From positions 4,426,001 through 4,490,000 of the forward strand of contig NC_134680.1 in the NCBI RefSeq assembly GCF_024713945.1: DNA of 64,000 nt, written 5' to 3'. Under the pieces are notes generated by a model. That model saw only the letters and a list, made by a program, of their open reading frames with translations, was not told the DNA's origin and searched no databases. A program made the position numbers and the translations under genes. The DNA comes from Dermatophagoides farinae (taxonomy: Eukaryota > Arthropoda > Arachnida > Sarcoptiformes > Pyroglyphidae). Every line of letters begins with the position of its first letter. Positions within the stretch are counted from its first letter, which is position 1. Shown piece after piece: positions 47,603-60,095 of this stretch.

Positions 47603-50600
47603 GATTGTGTAATTAATAAATAAATGAAAAAAGAAAAAACCAAAGTGAAAGATTATCAAATATTAATTTGTTTGAATAATGATGTTGAATGCAATCATTA
47701 ACAGTATAGAGTCAAAGCCAGTGACCGTGATGGAACGAAAGGGTTGGTTGGTTGGCAAGCGAAGAAAAAAACCACAATTTTTTCTCGGAAAATCAAAATC
47801 AAAATTACCACTCACACACACAAAGTTCTCCCATTGGAGAATCACATACTGTGATTGTTGTGAAAACACATAAAAAAATAATAACCGAAAAACAAAACAA
47901 GAAAAAAATTCCGGATCATCGACCATTCCATACACACACACACATGTTCGATCGAAGTTCAATTTCGTAATTGATTTATATTGAAAACCAAAAGGAATTC
48001 GCCTTTTTTGGCTTGGTACACATCATAGGCCCTTTGCAACAATTTCATAGAAATCGTTTATCTAATTGTTCCATAATTACATTTCCTTTTTTTCGCTATC
48101 GATACTCGTAAAAAAAAGAAATCGAATTTGGATTTAGAATTCTCTGACCACCACCACCACCACCATCACCATTACATAAGTATGATTGTCGTTTGGGTAG
48201 TTATTCATTCAATCAATATATAAGAATGAATGAATGGCTTCTGTTTTTTTTGTTATTATTTATGGACTTTTTGACTCTGTCTGTCCAACTGTTTGTATGT
48301 ATGTATCTTGAATAACCGTGGAATTGGAATTGGGTAATATATTTCTCGGAAACAAGAACAACAACAAACACCAATTCCAAAAAGCAAGAAAAAATGTTGA
48401 ATGTTATTTGTCATGTCATACATGTATGGTGTGTGTGCGTGTGTGTGTGTGTCGACAAACTTTATATGTAATAACTAACCAAACAAACAACAACAATATA
48501 TACAGCTCGGTATGATGATGATGATGATGATGAGCATCATCATTCAGATTCTACGGGATTGTATAAGTGTCGGGCAATTAATCATACGAATAACAACAAC
48601 AACGAAATACAAGTATGCGAAAGAAATTGGAAAACTACCACCACCACGATTATCATCATCCGCCCTCAATTCACATTTTTATTTATTTTCTGGAATGGCA
48701 CATTCAGATATGTTGTATTTAGTTTGAAAAAAAGAAAACTTTTTTTCTGTAGATAAATAAATAGTTGGGGACAGAAAAAAAAAGATTTCAAGTTTTAAGG
48801 AAAAATGATTTTGGCTTCTACTTTTTTTCCATTCAATTCTCAAATCAGCAATGATCTGCTACTGTTGATGGAAATTGTGCAAAAGTGAAAACTTTAACAT
48901 TTGACACAAGAAGAAGTGAAAAAACGTGCAATGGTTAAAAAAAGTTCCACGAAATCAAACACACAAATTGATGATGATGATGATGATGATGAGACCAAAA
49001 AAAATGTGATCACGAAAAAAAAGAATTCTATGAAGAAAAAGAATACTGAGATATCAATCACTGACAACAAAAACACACACAACAACTTAAGGAAAGAGAA
49101 TATTATTATAAAATAAAAAAAAACACAAACCCCTCTAACCAACCCCAGAATCCAGAATTACGATGATGATTACGTTGAAAGAAAAAACAACGAAAAAACA
49201 AGATTTAAGATCCAGAAAAAAAAGAAAAAAAGTGGAAAATTGGATGCAAATTGCTGCAAAGATTGAAGATTGTTTAGAAATGGAAAAATTCATGCATGCA
49301 TGCTTGGTTGCTTATTTGCTTGCACATCCCAAAACCAATGAAAAAATATATGTTGCCTAGCAATACGCGCATCAATGTTTGAATGTTGAAACACGGGACA
49401 GAGAGAAAAAATAGAATATACACAGAATATACACAGTAAAAAGTCATCAACCCGAAGAATAGATACATTTGATTACACATACACATGCACACACGTGTCA
49501 TCACCGGGAACATTATCCGGGGATGGGATGTTGCTGCTCATGAAAAAAAAACAGACCCATGTTGAAGAATTTTCGTCACATACATAACAATACATACACA
49601 CATTTTTGGAACATTGATGACATATACCTTATCTAAATATAAGAAACAAAAATTGAATACCAATATGATACAACGACCACGACGACTACGACAATCAACA
49701 TTTATTTTTTTTGTTTGGAACAACAAATTATCATTATGATAATTATTATTTCCTATTCTATCGAATGTCACTCAGAGATCTAAACAACAACAATTGTTGT
49801 ATATGGAAAACCAACAAAATCGATATTGATAAAAATAAAATGGACATTTTTTGAAACTTGAAAAAGACAACTATTATTATTATTATCATCATCATCATCT
49901 TCAAATGAAACAACCACGCACACAAAATCATCATCATCGAATGTGGATGTCATTATTATTATTATATTACTATTACTATAACCGAAAAATAGTAAATCAC
50001 ACTGAAACCTAATGGCTATTATCTTGCCTGTAAGTAGTAAGTAATAGTAGTCAATAATATTCGCTGTGTCAATATATACCATTATCGGGTAAACATTTTA
50101 TCTTTGGAAAAAATGAATTGTTATTTTATTCAAAAAAAATGATGATGATTCCAATCGGTTAGAATCTTTTTTTCACCAGAATAATTTTCGAAACACTGCA
50201 AATATCGATGCTCGATAGAAAAAAAACGGGGTAGATATTACAAATCGATATTTTTTTCAAAGTAAAAAAATATATTCTTAAATATACCACACACACAGAT
50301 GTCGCCGTTTGTTATCATATCATATATGATGTTTGTGGCAAAAATATGCCGTACACACAACAACAACAATAGAGAAATTCGGAAATCAATTTTCGGTGTA
50401 TGGTAGATTTTTAGTGGTTTTTTCATTTCTCTTATACAGAAAAAAGAAGAATTATCGAAAATCAAAAAAAAAACTAAACAAAATGTTTAACTCACAAGTA
50501 GAACGTGCCTAGAATCTTTGTGTATTAGTCGTGGATGGATTGATTTCAATTCCAATTTTGAATTTTTTTCCTTCTTCAAAAGCAGATTCCCACATATATA

Positions 50601-50870
50601 TTGTATAGTGGCATTTAATATGAATAAATCAATCAATAAAAAAACAAAATCGAAATCAATGAAAATAAAAAAAAACGATGTTCACATGTCAATGTGCAAT
50701 AAGCGAGTCATTTTTTTGTACAAAAACATTTTTAGATCATTTCACATTACAATAATTTGAATAATAATAAATAAAGTTCTATATAATTCGATCATTGAGC
50801 ATTAATTTACAACAAAATAAATTGCGTTGAAATGAAATTCATACCTGTCTGTGTGTCTGTGCATATTTAA

Positions 50871-50945
50871 CACGCCGGAGGCAAGAACAAAAGCATAGTC
50901 TTGCTGGGAAACCAGGGCAGACACGTAGCGCCTGACCACGGCTTG
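50871..50945. other. Isolated GC-rich, non-repetitive island
   Basis: About 44 of 75 bases are G or C, in DNA that is otherwise strongly AT-rich and repetitive. On the minus strand it is open in two frames; one reads VVRRYVSALVSQQDYAFVL, preceded by an in-frame stop and without ATG, and is followed by a donor-like CAG/GTATGA at about 50846. It could be a small exon, a noncoding RNA part, a conserved element or a foreign fragment. No tRNA or 5S rRNA box is recognisable. Confidence 0.3.
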
Positions 50946-53059
50946 TTTCAAATATATGAATTACATTTGTATCACGTTTCATCATTATGACTTTACAACA
51001 ACAACAACAAACAAACAAACAAACAAACACATTTCATTTATTCATTCATTCAGACATTTACAGTTACATACAGACAAAAACAAACAAGCGGATGTTCCAT
51101 GAGTAAGAGTAACGCATTTTTTTAACTTTTTACTATGGATGATGATTTATCACATCCAACATATACACAATCAAAATCAACCAGCAAGCTGGCAAAAAAA
51201 AAGAAAAAAATCTAAATCAATCCTGGCCAAAGACCTTTTTTCTCATTGTTCTTTTTTTTGGTTCTTCTCTCTTTCGCATCCAAAAAAAAAAAAAAAAACA
51301 ATTGGGAGCCAGATGGTCGGGCAAGACCAAACACCAAGCACACCACACGACCCAAGAATAGAATCAAAGAAAGGAAAATAAAATATCCAAAAAACAAACA
51401 TACAACTTGTCTATGTGTGTGTGTGTGTGTGATACGTGAACAATATGGTGATGAGATCATATCACACACTATATGCTACTATACACAAGACAGGAACCAA
51501 AAAAAACGATGATGCTTATTTTTAATGCTTAAAAATTGATTCTAAACACACACACACACACAAGGGTAGATATCAAAGAATATTATATACATTGTGTCTC
51601 TATATTTAAACATATCCACATCAATATCATCATCATATATTGGATACAAATGTCGCAGACACACAAACACACACACAGAGGGGTGAAAATGATATTTTCA
51701 ATTTGGGTTATACCTTTTTTTGATGATGGTAAAAGTAAAAAAAAAATATTAGATGGATAGAGAACGTGATTTCGGAGAAAAAACGTAAAAACCACCCTCA
51801 ATGATGATCAATTAGGGCCCACGATACACACACACATACACACATGCATTGACTTATGTAACTTTTTCAATGAAGACAAATGATGATGATTATCACTATG
51901 GAGAAATGAATTGAAAAAAATTGATGTTTTTTTCTGAGGTTAATGTTGTTATACAACGAAAACAACGATATGCATAACAGAGATAAATCCATTTAATAAA
52001 TTGAACTTTATATATAAATGCTACCCATATTCTAAACACCCACACACACACGCATAAAAACATTAAGCCACGTGGCTATATCTGATCACTAACCGATGTT
52101 GATTAAGAAAATTTAACCCATCACATAACATGTATCACTACTACTACTAATAAATAATTCAATTCAATGTTGATTAGAATCTCACAGAATTCCAATCATA
52201 CTAACGAATTTAGATACCTGATTGACATTGAATACAACTGACATCTGACACATTGTATGGTGTTGTGGTATGATGTGTTTATTTTTAGAGAGAAAAAAAT
52301 GAAAAAAATAATCTTTTTATTTTCAAAATTAAATTCGATACGAATCAAACATATATACAAAAATACTCAATAATGGTTGTCAAACGACCAAAAAAAATGA
52401 ATCGAATCTTTTTATAAAAAAATCTTGAAACTTCAAATCAAGGTGACATGCATTTTTATTTTTAAATGTGCTTTTGCTTTCGCTCTCTCTCTCCCTCTCT
52501 CTGATCAGCAGCTTGTTTTTTGAACTTGCTTGCTTTGAGGTCTAAATTTATATTTTAAAAAAATAAACGAAATTAATACGCATAACCAGGTCGGATAAAT
52601 TGAACAGAAAAAAACTAACCTTCTAAACTAACTATAAAACTAAAAGAAATCCAGTTATATTTGGTTATCAACATATGATGGATGGAGATGATCTAATTGA
52701 TTAGCCATAGGTCAAAATGTTCAAATCCAAATTCAGCTTTGAATGGTTTACAAAAAAAAATCAACAAAAACTAGACAGCAGCAGCAATTATGAAAATTTT
52801 TGTTTTTCATTAACCAGAAAAAATTTCAATTATGACAGGTGACATATCATTCATCGTTAATTTATCATTATTATTGATAAACGGTGTTCAGGTCAAGCTA
52901 ATTAGATTATTATATTTGGTAAAATAGTTATTATTATTGAAAAAAGGTCAAACATTTATTTTTATTATAAATTAATGATCATCATCATTAGTGATGGCCG
53001 TTTAATTATTACACATTGCATAAGAGTTTTACAAAGACAGAGAAAAACAAAAACAAGGA

Positions 53060-53100
53060 TTTTTTTTCTCAATTTAATGTAATCAAATTGAGAAAAAAAA
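53060..53100. repeat. Inverted repeat with 16-bp perfect arms
   Basis: TTTTTTTTCTCAATTT at 53060-53075 pairs perfectly with AAATTGAGAAAAAAAA at 53085-53100 across a 9-nt loop. It could fold as a short hairpin in RNA; half of each arm is homopolymer. Confidence 0.7.
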
Positions 53101-53590
53101 ATCTTATTTTTTCCTCTTTATGGGAAATAAAATCCACCCAAAATTAAACAACTATAGATAAAAAAAAACTCCTACATTTTTTTTCTCATCTATAGACACA
53201 CGCACACACACAGACCTATTGCAATCATGAATGACCAAATAAAAATTTCGATTGGCCCCTTAGGTGGCCATAGGTCCTAAAATTGGTAAACAACAACAAA
53301 TAACGAAAAATGTTTGGAAATAATCAGATAATAATGCTCAATGTATGATAGGATGTATAATTATAATCAAATATTGGTCAACTACATCGTTGTATGGCGA
53401 AAAAGAAAATGTTAATGTAATTTTAACAATTGGAAAAAACATTGAACAATTTAACAAAAAAAAAAACAGAAAAAATGGCCCAGTGAATATAAAAGATTTT
53501 TAATCCAGATTTGATGATGTAACAAGATGGTTTTTGTTGTTGTTGTTATTGTTCAATCACAATACAAAATGTATCAATCACATTTTGATC

Positions 53591-53611
53591 TCCAATCGAT
53601 TATCGATTGGA
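53591..53611. repeat. Perfect 21-nt palindrome
   Basis: TCCAATCGAT and ATCGATTGGA flank a single T. It lies in gene-free DNA about 2.2 kb beyond the 3' end of the SLC12A8-like gene. Confidence 0.7.
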
Positions 53612-55555
53612 TGTATTATTATATTTGATAATCATTACACGTTTAAAGCTCACGAATTATCATCATAAATAACAAATTCGAGGGATGGGGAAAAAAACGA
53701 CAACAACAACAACAAAAACCATTTGATGATCCAGACAGATCTAATTTGATCAAAAAACTAAATATCAGTTTTGTTGCTGTCTGTGTCTGTGTATGTAGGC
53801 AAATTATATTAATCTTGTGTTTGTTTTAAATTGATCAATGATTAGTCTTTTTCAAGAGGAAAATCTATAATTACAGGAAATAAAAGTGTTGATTCACACA
53901 CACACACATTATATAACGAGTAGACACAATCGTAGGTCGTTCACAATCTTCATAATCTCAATCGCCTTGAACCACAGATAGACAGATAGACAGACGAAGA
54001 AAGATCAATCCATCATACACCTGTCTTCCTGAAATGATGATGATGAGCATTCTTGATAACCATCATCATCAAGAATCAAACATGAACAAAAAATGAAATG
54101 AATCTGTTTATGACAGCAGGCCCCCTAGGGCCAAACATTCGAAAAAAATTTTCCGATTCAAACAATAATCAATCAACCGTTATGATCATGATGATGATGA
54201 TGAAGGTGAAGAAAAAAGAAAACAATAATATAATGATGATGATGATGAAAAAGTTTTCATTTTCAGGATTAATGAATCATTTGCGTGATGATTACATTGC
54301 AACATTGTGAACAACAATAATAATAAAAAAATTAGGAACATGAACTTTATCATCATATCATTATCGTAGTCGTCGTCGTCGTCGTCGTATTCATGAACAC
54401 TTCGCATTTTATTTTCAAGGATCAAACACTTACCTTATTTATTGAAATTGTTGATCCAGAAATAAAAATCGTTCGTTTTGATAAATTCGATTCGGCTATT
54501 TTCAAATAAACAAACACACAGGTTGATTCCGTTCATTCTTTTCTCATGATGATAATTATCAATCCGTTTTTTATTGTTCAAATCATTTCAGTTCCGGTAA
54601 CAATAAAAACAGAAACACTCAAACACTAATAAAGTAGTTTGACATTTGAAATTCTCAATGAAGACGACAGTTCCAGAGACCACACAATTATTATAAATTG
54701 TTTGTTTCACAAGACTTTTTCGTTACAACTGATGAATTTATGTCAAACACCAAAAAAAAACGTTGTTGATGAAATGAAGATATTTCCTTTTTGCTGTTGT
54801 TGTTGCTGGGCTTTTCGGTTTGAAAATGATTCAAACAGGATCACAAAACACTCTCTCTGTGTGTGCATGTGTTGTTGTTCACAAAAGAAGATCATAGATT
54901 TCATCATCTTCATCATTCGACGCTTGCGTTCGTTGATTCGTTTTCTCTTTATAATTCTTTTTTATAGAAACCTTTTTTGGCCACTTTTTTTTCTCATTCA
55001 ATTCACTCTCTCTCTCTCTTTCTTTGATTGCTCTTGTTATTTGGTGTCTAACTGTCGTTGTAGTCGTCGTCGTCGCCGTTTATAGACCATATTCATTCGC
55101 TTGTTAGTTGATGGTGCGCACATCTATTATATCATCAAAATGAAAAAATCGAATTGAATTCGAAAAATAAAAATAAAATCACACATTACATTATAGAGAG
55201 ATAAACTGGTTAAATATAAAACTCTTGAAAGAGAAACGTTATTGAAAAAAGTTGTTATTGTTGTTGTTGTTGTTGTTGTTGCTGCTGCTGCTGATAATGA
55301 TGATGATGATGATGTCGATCCAGTTGTTTAAAGATCATCCAATTGGATCGGATTTTGATCTGAACTTTTGACACTGTTGAAAATTACCCATCGATTGTTT
55401 GGTCATTCGATATTCAAAAACACTCGAAAATTCGAAGGAATCATCATAACGATCATTTTGACTGCCATCTAGTGAGTTGAAACGAGACGAATCATTTTTC
55501 GAATGAAAAATAAATTTTTGAATTTTGTTCTTTTGTTTTTAAAATTTGATTTTAA

Positions 55556-55561
55556 TTTATT
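55556..55561 (-). terminator. Candidate polyadenylation signal of the SLC12A8-like gene
   Basis: TTTATT on the plus strand reads AATAAA on the minus strand, about 280 nt downstream of the stop codon at 55839. Position only. Confidence 0.3.
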
Positions 55562-55838
55562 TGATTTTCTTTATCAGTTTGATTATTTATGAATAACAGG
55601 TGTTTTTTTCCTGTGTGTGTGTGTGTGTGTGTGATTTTTGGTGGTAATAATGATGATACAGAATAATCCATCATCAACAACAACAATAAGCAATAGAATA
55701 AAATCTGAAATCGTTGTCAAATCAAAGATAGAAAGAGACATTGAGACATAACAACCAGAAACAAGAGAGAGAGAGAGAGAGGAATACTGAGAGATTTGCC
55801 AGAAAATTATTATAATAATGAATGATTATTATCGTAGA

Positions 55839-58800
55839 TCAATTTAATTGCGGATTGATTGTTGTAGCAAAATGACATGGTGGCCTATCCGAATAATCCG
55901 TATTATCTTTAGTTAATTGATCGGATTCACAACGAAAATCGGGCATAGCTGTTTCCGGTAAAACAATACGATCATATGAATATGATGCAACTAGATTTGT
56001 TGTTGTATGATTTGATGATGTACTATTCAATATGTTTGTATAGCCAGAAGGTCGCCTATACGTGTTTTTTTTATAAAACAGAAATCAATCCAAAATCAAT
56101 GTTCTTATAATAATGATACTTACCATGATTTGATACGAATACAAACAGATCGAATCCATTTATAAAGAGAAAATTCGGAAACACCGGGATAAAAACCAGG
56201 ATTTGTATGGCCAATAATCCAAGCAAATAAAATGAACATTATTATTGTAATCATTGCATAATGCCATGCAATAATAAACATGAGTAATAATTTAATGATA
56301 GCTGCAATCAATACGATCCATCGATTCATTAGTCGTAGATACCAGACTTCTTGTTTACAAGCAATTTCAGATAATTCCGGATCCGGCATTAATAAACGTT
56401 CACATTGATCATTGTTCATTGATGATGGTTGCTGTTCACCACCACCATCACCACCACCATCATCATCATTATCATCATCATTTGTATTTGCTATTAATCG
56501 TGTGCTTGAACCGATATTACGAAATAGACTTGATGATGATGCGGCATGTGATGATGATTGTTGATTAATTTCATCATCACCAACTTCAGCGGTACCCATC
56601 ATGACAGAATCATCATCATCATTGATGTTACCATCATCATCATCGTCTTCCTCATCCGAATTGCTAACGGCAGCCATTAATTGTCGAATTGTTTTTGGTT
56701 TTGTTACTTTTGTTTTACTTTTTATTGATGATGATTGTGATCGTTCTTTAGTAGATTGCTTAACCGTACCAGTTGATTTAATCGATGATCCACTTGGACA
56801 ACCACCTTCATTATCACTATCACTACTTTGAGTACTTTGTCTTCGTTTTATTTTTATATGTTGTGTTATACTTTGTATTGAACCATAACCGGCAAGATGT
56901 TGTTGCTGTTGTTGTAATGATGAAAATGATGGTGATAATGGTGGTTGTTGTCCACCACTATTACCACCTGAAAGTGATGCCGATAATGAAACAGTGTCTT
57001 CGGCTGGCTGTCGACAACGTTTAATCGATGATGATGATGATGATAATGACAATAATTGTCTTTGTCCAGTTGTTGTTGGTGCTGTTGATTTAGTTTGTTC
57101 AGAAATAATGTCACCTGATGATTGTATTATCATCTTAGTGCCATGATCACCAGCAGCCACAGCATCATCATCACAACCACCACCACCGAATGTACCAGAA
57201 TCGGAAGATTTAAGTTGTGAAGCAATCTGCATAAATCGTTTTTCACGTTGTATTTGTATATCGAATGTCATTGCCATTGAAAAATATGCATATTCAATGG
57301 CTGCATATGTTAATAGGTATGGTATGGTTACAATCGGTGCTAAAACATTAATACCACCGATCATAAGAAAACCAATAGTGACTAAGACGAACAACATTAA
57401 TGCATTGATTGGAACTAAATGATGATGGATAATAAAACGAACATTAGGAATATTCATTATGATGAAAACTTACTATTGTTTGGTCCATTTCCGCGTGCAA
57501 AACATCGTACAATTGGTACAGAATGAAGCTCTTGTGCCAGATTTTGCATAATTCTTGGTGCCGTATACATTGAACCAAGACCCGATGAAATGGTTGACAT
57601 ATAGAGACCAAAAGCGAAAAAAATACCCACAGCTGATGCATGTTGAGCTATAGCAAAATCATTCAATAATGCAATACGTGAACAGCATAATGATAATCCA
57701 AGAATGAACAATGCATGTACACCATAACTAGATAAGATAGCCATTAATGATCCAGCCGGTATTGATTTGGTTGGTCGTTCCAGATCTGAACCCATATTTA
57801 CACCAGCCATAACACCGATTGTTGCTGGAAAAAATACACCAACAGTTTCGAATAATTGTCGCCAAAATATCCAATGATTTGGATTCGACCATGAATGTGG
57901 TGGAATATTTTCGATAAAATGTTCTTCACTTGGTTTAATTGGGCCATATCCTATTGGATTGAGAAGGATTTTTTTTATCATAAATTGATAATAAATTTTT
58001 CAAAAAATAATTACCATAATCAGCGTGCTCATGAAAAAGTCCGGTAGAAAAATCACCAACAGCAGCTACTAATGCTAAGAATAGTAATGTTTGTAGACGA
58101 AATAACCAACGAACACCGACAATATTGATGAAAAACAATATGAATATCAATATAATAGAAACAATTTGAAATGATTCTGGATTCAATATTAATTGAGTAT
58201 TTGATGTTCCACTGGAAGATGATTGTTTTTGCTGTTGTTCCAGAATATCGATCCTTAATAATCTTGCTATTGTGCGTGCTAATGATGGCTGTTCAATGAT
58301 CGATATGTTTGATGATGTTAATAATGATGATGACGGTGTTGATGGTGATAATGATGGCATAAATTCATTCGATGACATCATCAATTGACGACGTATGAAA
58401 ATAGCACATAATTGTACAAATGCTTCACTAAATCCGGTTACATGTAATGCACAGGATACAGCCTGTCCAATACAATAAACCAACGAGATGGCACCACCTA
58501 TACGTGATCCTAGAACAGTGGCCACTAAAATATGTACATTTGCCCGTGCCGTTGCTACTGAACGTGTGTATTCCGGATCGAAACGTTGTTGTTGTTGACT
58601 TGATATTGCCTGATTATTGAATTGTTTGAATGGTGTTAAACCGGATGTTTGTGCAGCCGTTACAGCAGCACATCGTTCCATAATACCGATTGCTGCTAAC
58701 AATGATATAGTATTGAATAGTAGACAGGCAAACACAATGGCCAATGATAATGGTACACCTTCATTTCCGACCATCCAACCTAAACGTAGAAAACTAATAA

Positions 58801-59525
58801 CACCAAATAAATGGACAACGGTAGTAACGAATACACCATTCCATGTTCCAAATAGAACTGGTCCATGTGTTTCGGTACCAAGAAGAAATTCTGATTGCCA
58901 CCAATGTTGTCGAGAGAACCCTGATTGCTATATTTTGGTTGAATGATGATTCAATGATTGATCAATAGACAACAACTGATAATGGTGAGCCTACCTTTTC
59001 ATGATCATCGTAAAGCTCATTATAACCAGATCCGATCGTCGTCGCCGTCGTACCGTTTGTTCGTTGGCCAAATGAAAGAACTCTTTGTAAAATTGATCTA
59101 CCACCTGTGATCTGTTCATCATTATTCGATCGTTGACGTTCAGTGGTCGTATTTGTACTAGTACCATCACTATGCTGTTGTTCACTACTGCCAGCTTTTT
59201 TAGTATCAGATTTTTTTGTCGATCGTATTGATGGAAGATTTAGATCCGGTGATTCAAAATCATCATAATCTTGTGCAGGCATTCCCAATGAAATGGAATC
59301 ATGACCAGAAGCACCTTGTCTATCATTATCATCATCATCATCATATGTTGATGATAATAAACGATTTGATTCGCATGTTGATCGTAATGAACCGGTTCGT
59401 ATAGCAGCCGATTTTGATGGTGATACTGCTGTTGCTTTTGTTGGTGATTTCGAAGATTTTGTTGATGTTCGTGAACTAAGACGATTTTTTGCATTTGAAA
59501 TAATTTTTGATATTTTTTTCGGCAT
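55839..59525 (-). CDS. SLC12A8-like cation-chloride-cotransporter-family transporter
   Basis: Exons 59525-58995, 58927-58015, 57950-57474, 57414-56124 and 56055-55839 join in frame to give about 1,142 aa. The third junction uses a 59-nt intron whose acceptor lies inside another open frame; only this splice gives GPNN/IPINALMLFV, which aligns with the human protein. Exon 1 is a basic, Ser-rich cytoplasmic N-terminus. From residue about 186, HWWQSEFLLG, GPVLFGTWNGVFVT and GVISFLRLGWMVGN match the start of the SLC12A8 core. Further matches are GVFFPATIGVMAGVNMGSDL, GLYMSTISSGLGSMYTAPRI and INVLAPIVTIPYLLTYAAIE, covering the amino-acid-permease-fold helices. A ~270-residue Ser/Asp-rich insertion sits in a late cytoplasmic loop before two more hydrophobic segments (VLIAAIIKLLLMFIIAW; MITIIMFILFAWIIG). 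SLC12A8 transports polyamines/amino acids or, as reported and debated, nicotinamide mononucleotide. Confidence 0.88.
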
Positions 59526-59900
59526 TTTATTTATTCAATAATGTTTTGTTTTGCATTTACAGTTATTATCCATCAAACGATTGTCGTTACATTATTTCTA
59601 TCATAATGGTATGGCATATATTTATGGAAGAAAAATTATAATAAATAATAATGGCCAAAATCATAAAAATTGGCTTTCTCCCTCTTGTCGTTGCTGTTGC
59701 TGTGGCAATGTTGAGGATTGATATTGGATTCCATATGGAAATGAAACAGTGTCGACAACTAACCAAACATGCAAAAAAAATATCAATAGAACAGATGGTC
59801 CATTTTGTTGGTCATATTTTTTTACATTAATAATTTATAATTCTGAATGCATGAATGAATAAATGAATGAATGAGTGAAACAAACAAACAACAAATTTAA

Positions 59901-60095
59901 ATGGAAGAAAAATTGACTGACGAAAAAAATAACATTCTATGTGAAGAAGATTTTATAATTTATGATGTTGATGATGATGAGATATTGTTGTCCATGGACA
60001 ACACACAACAACAACAACAACAACAACAACCGACTGACTGTCCGATGAAAACAAATACAAAAACAAAAAACAAAAAACCACCAGACAATCAATAA
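59901..60095 (+). CDS. Possible small acidic protein, 64 aa
   Basis: An ATG-initiated frame of 64 codons reads MEEKLTDEKNNILCEEDF, then an Asp/Glu-rich stretch, a Gln run of eight, and a basic Lys/Thr tail. It starts about 375 bp from the divergent SLC12A8-like start, so both could share a promoter. Its first 30 residues are less repetitive than most chance frames here. There is no known domain, and it may be one exon of something larger or chance. Confidence 0.22.
   Translation: MEEKLTDEKNNILCEEDFIIYDVDDDEILLSMDNTQQQQQQQQPTDCPMKTNTKTKNKKPPDNQ

Larger units (their letters stand above)
43591..55838. other. 12-kb stretch without a supportable gene
   Basis: Between the start of the GPCR gene and the 3' end of the SLC12A8-like gene I find only AT-rich simple sequence: (AC)14 at 43901-43928, A31 at 44555-44585, (CT)20 at 45253-45292, (GT)13 at 47577-47602, many GAT/ATC runs, a hairpin at 53060-53100, a palindrome at 53591-53611, and a GC-rich island at 50871-50945. 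Short open frames (for example 49163-49360, 54098-54310 and 54639-55085) lack domains or ATG starts. It may be a long 5' intron or leader of the GPCR gene, or hold noncoding RNA genes. Confidence 0.5.

Noticed and set aside
49163-49360. 65-codon Lys-rich frame with ATG (WMQIAAKIEDCLEM...)
   Set aside because: It has a fair amino-acid mix in its middle part, but no domain, no splice signals, no neighbours and A-rich flanks. Chance is the simpler reading.
52705-52725. Possible tRNA B-box (GTTCAAATCC)
   Set aside because: No matching A-box at the right distance and no cloverleaf stems.
54119-54132. GC-rich near-palindrome GGCCCCCTAGGGCC
   Set aside because: Five-base arms only; short enough to be chance, and nothing else around it points to a function.
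54639-55085. 148-codon frame, the longest in the 43.6-55.8 kb gap
   Set aside because: It starts with TTG, is dominated by Phe/Cys/Leu from T-rich DNA, and ends in an Arg run made by a CGT repeat.
57457-57507. Frameshift or pseudogene in the transporter at the GPNNSKFSS stop
   Set aside because: A normal 59-nt GT-AG intron (57415-57473) restores the conserved frame, so no frameshift is needed.
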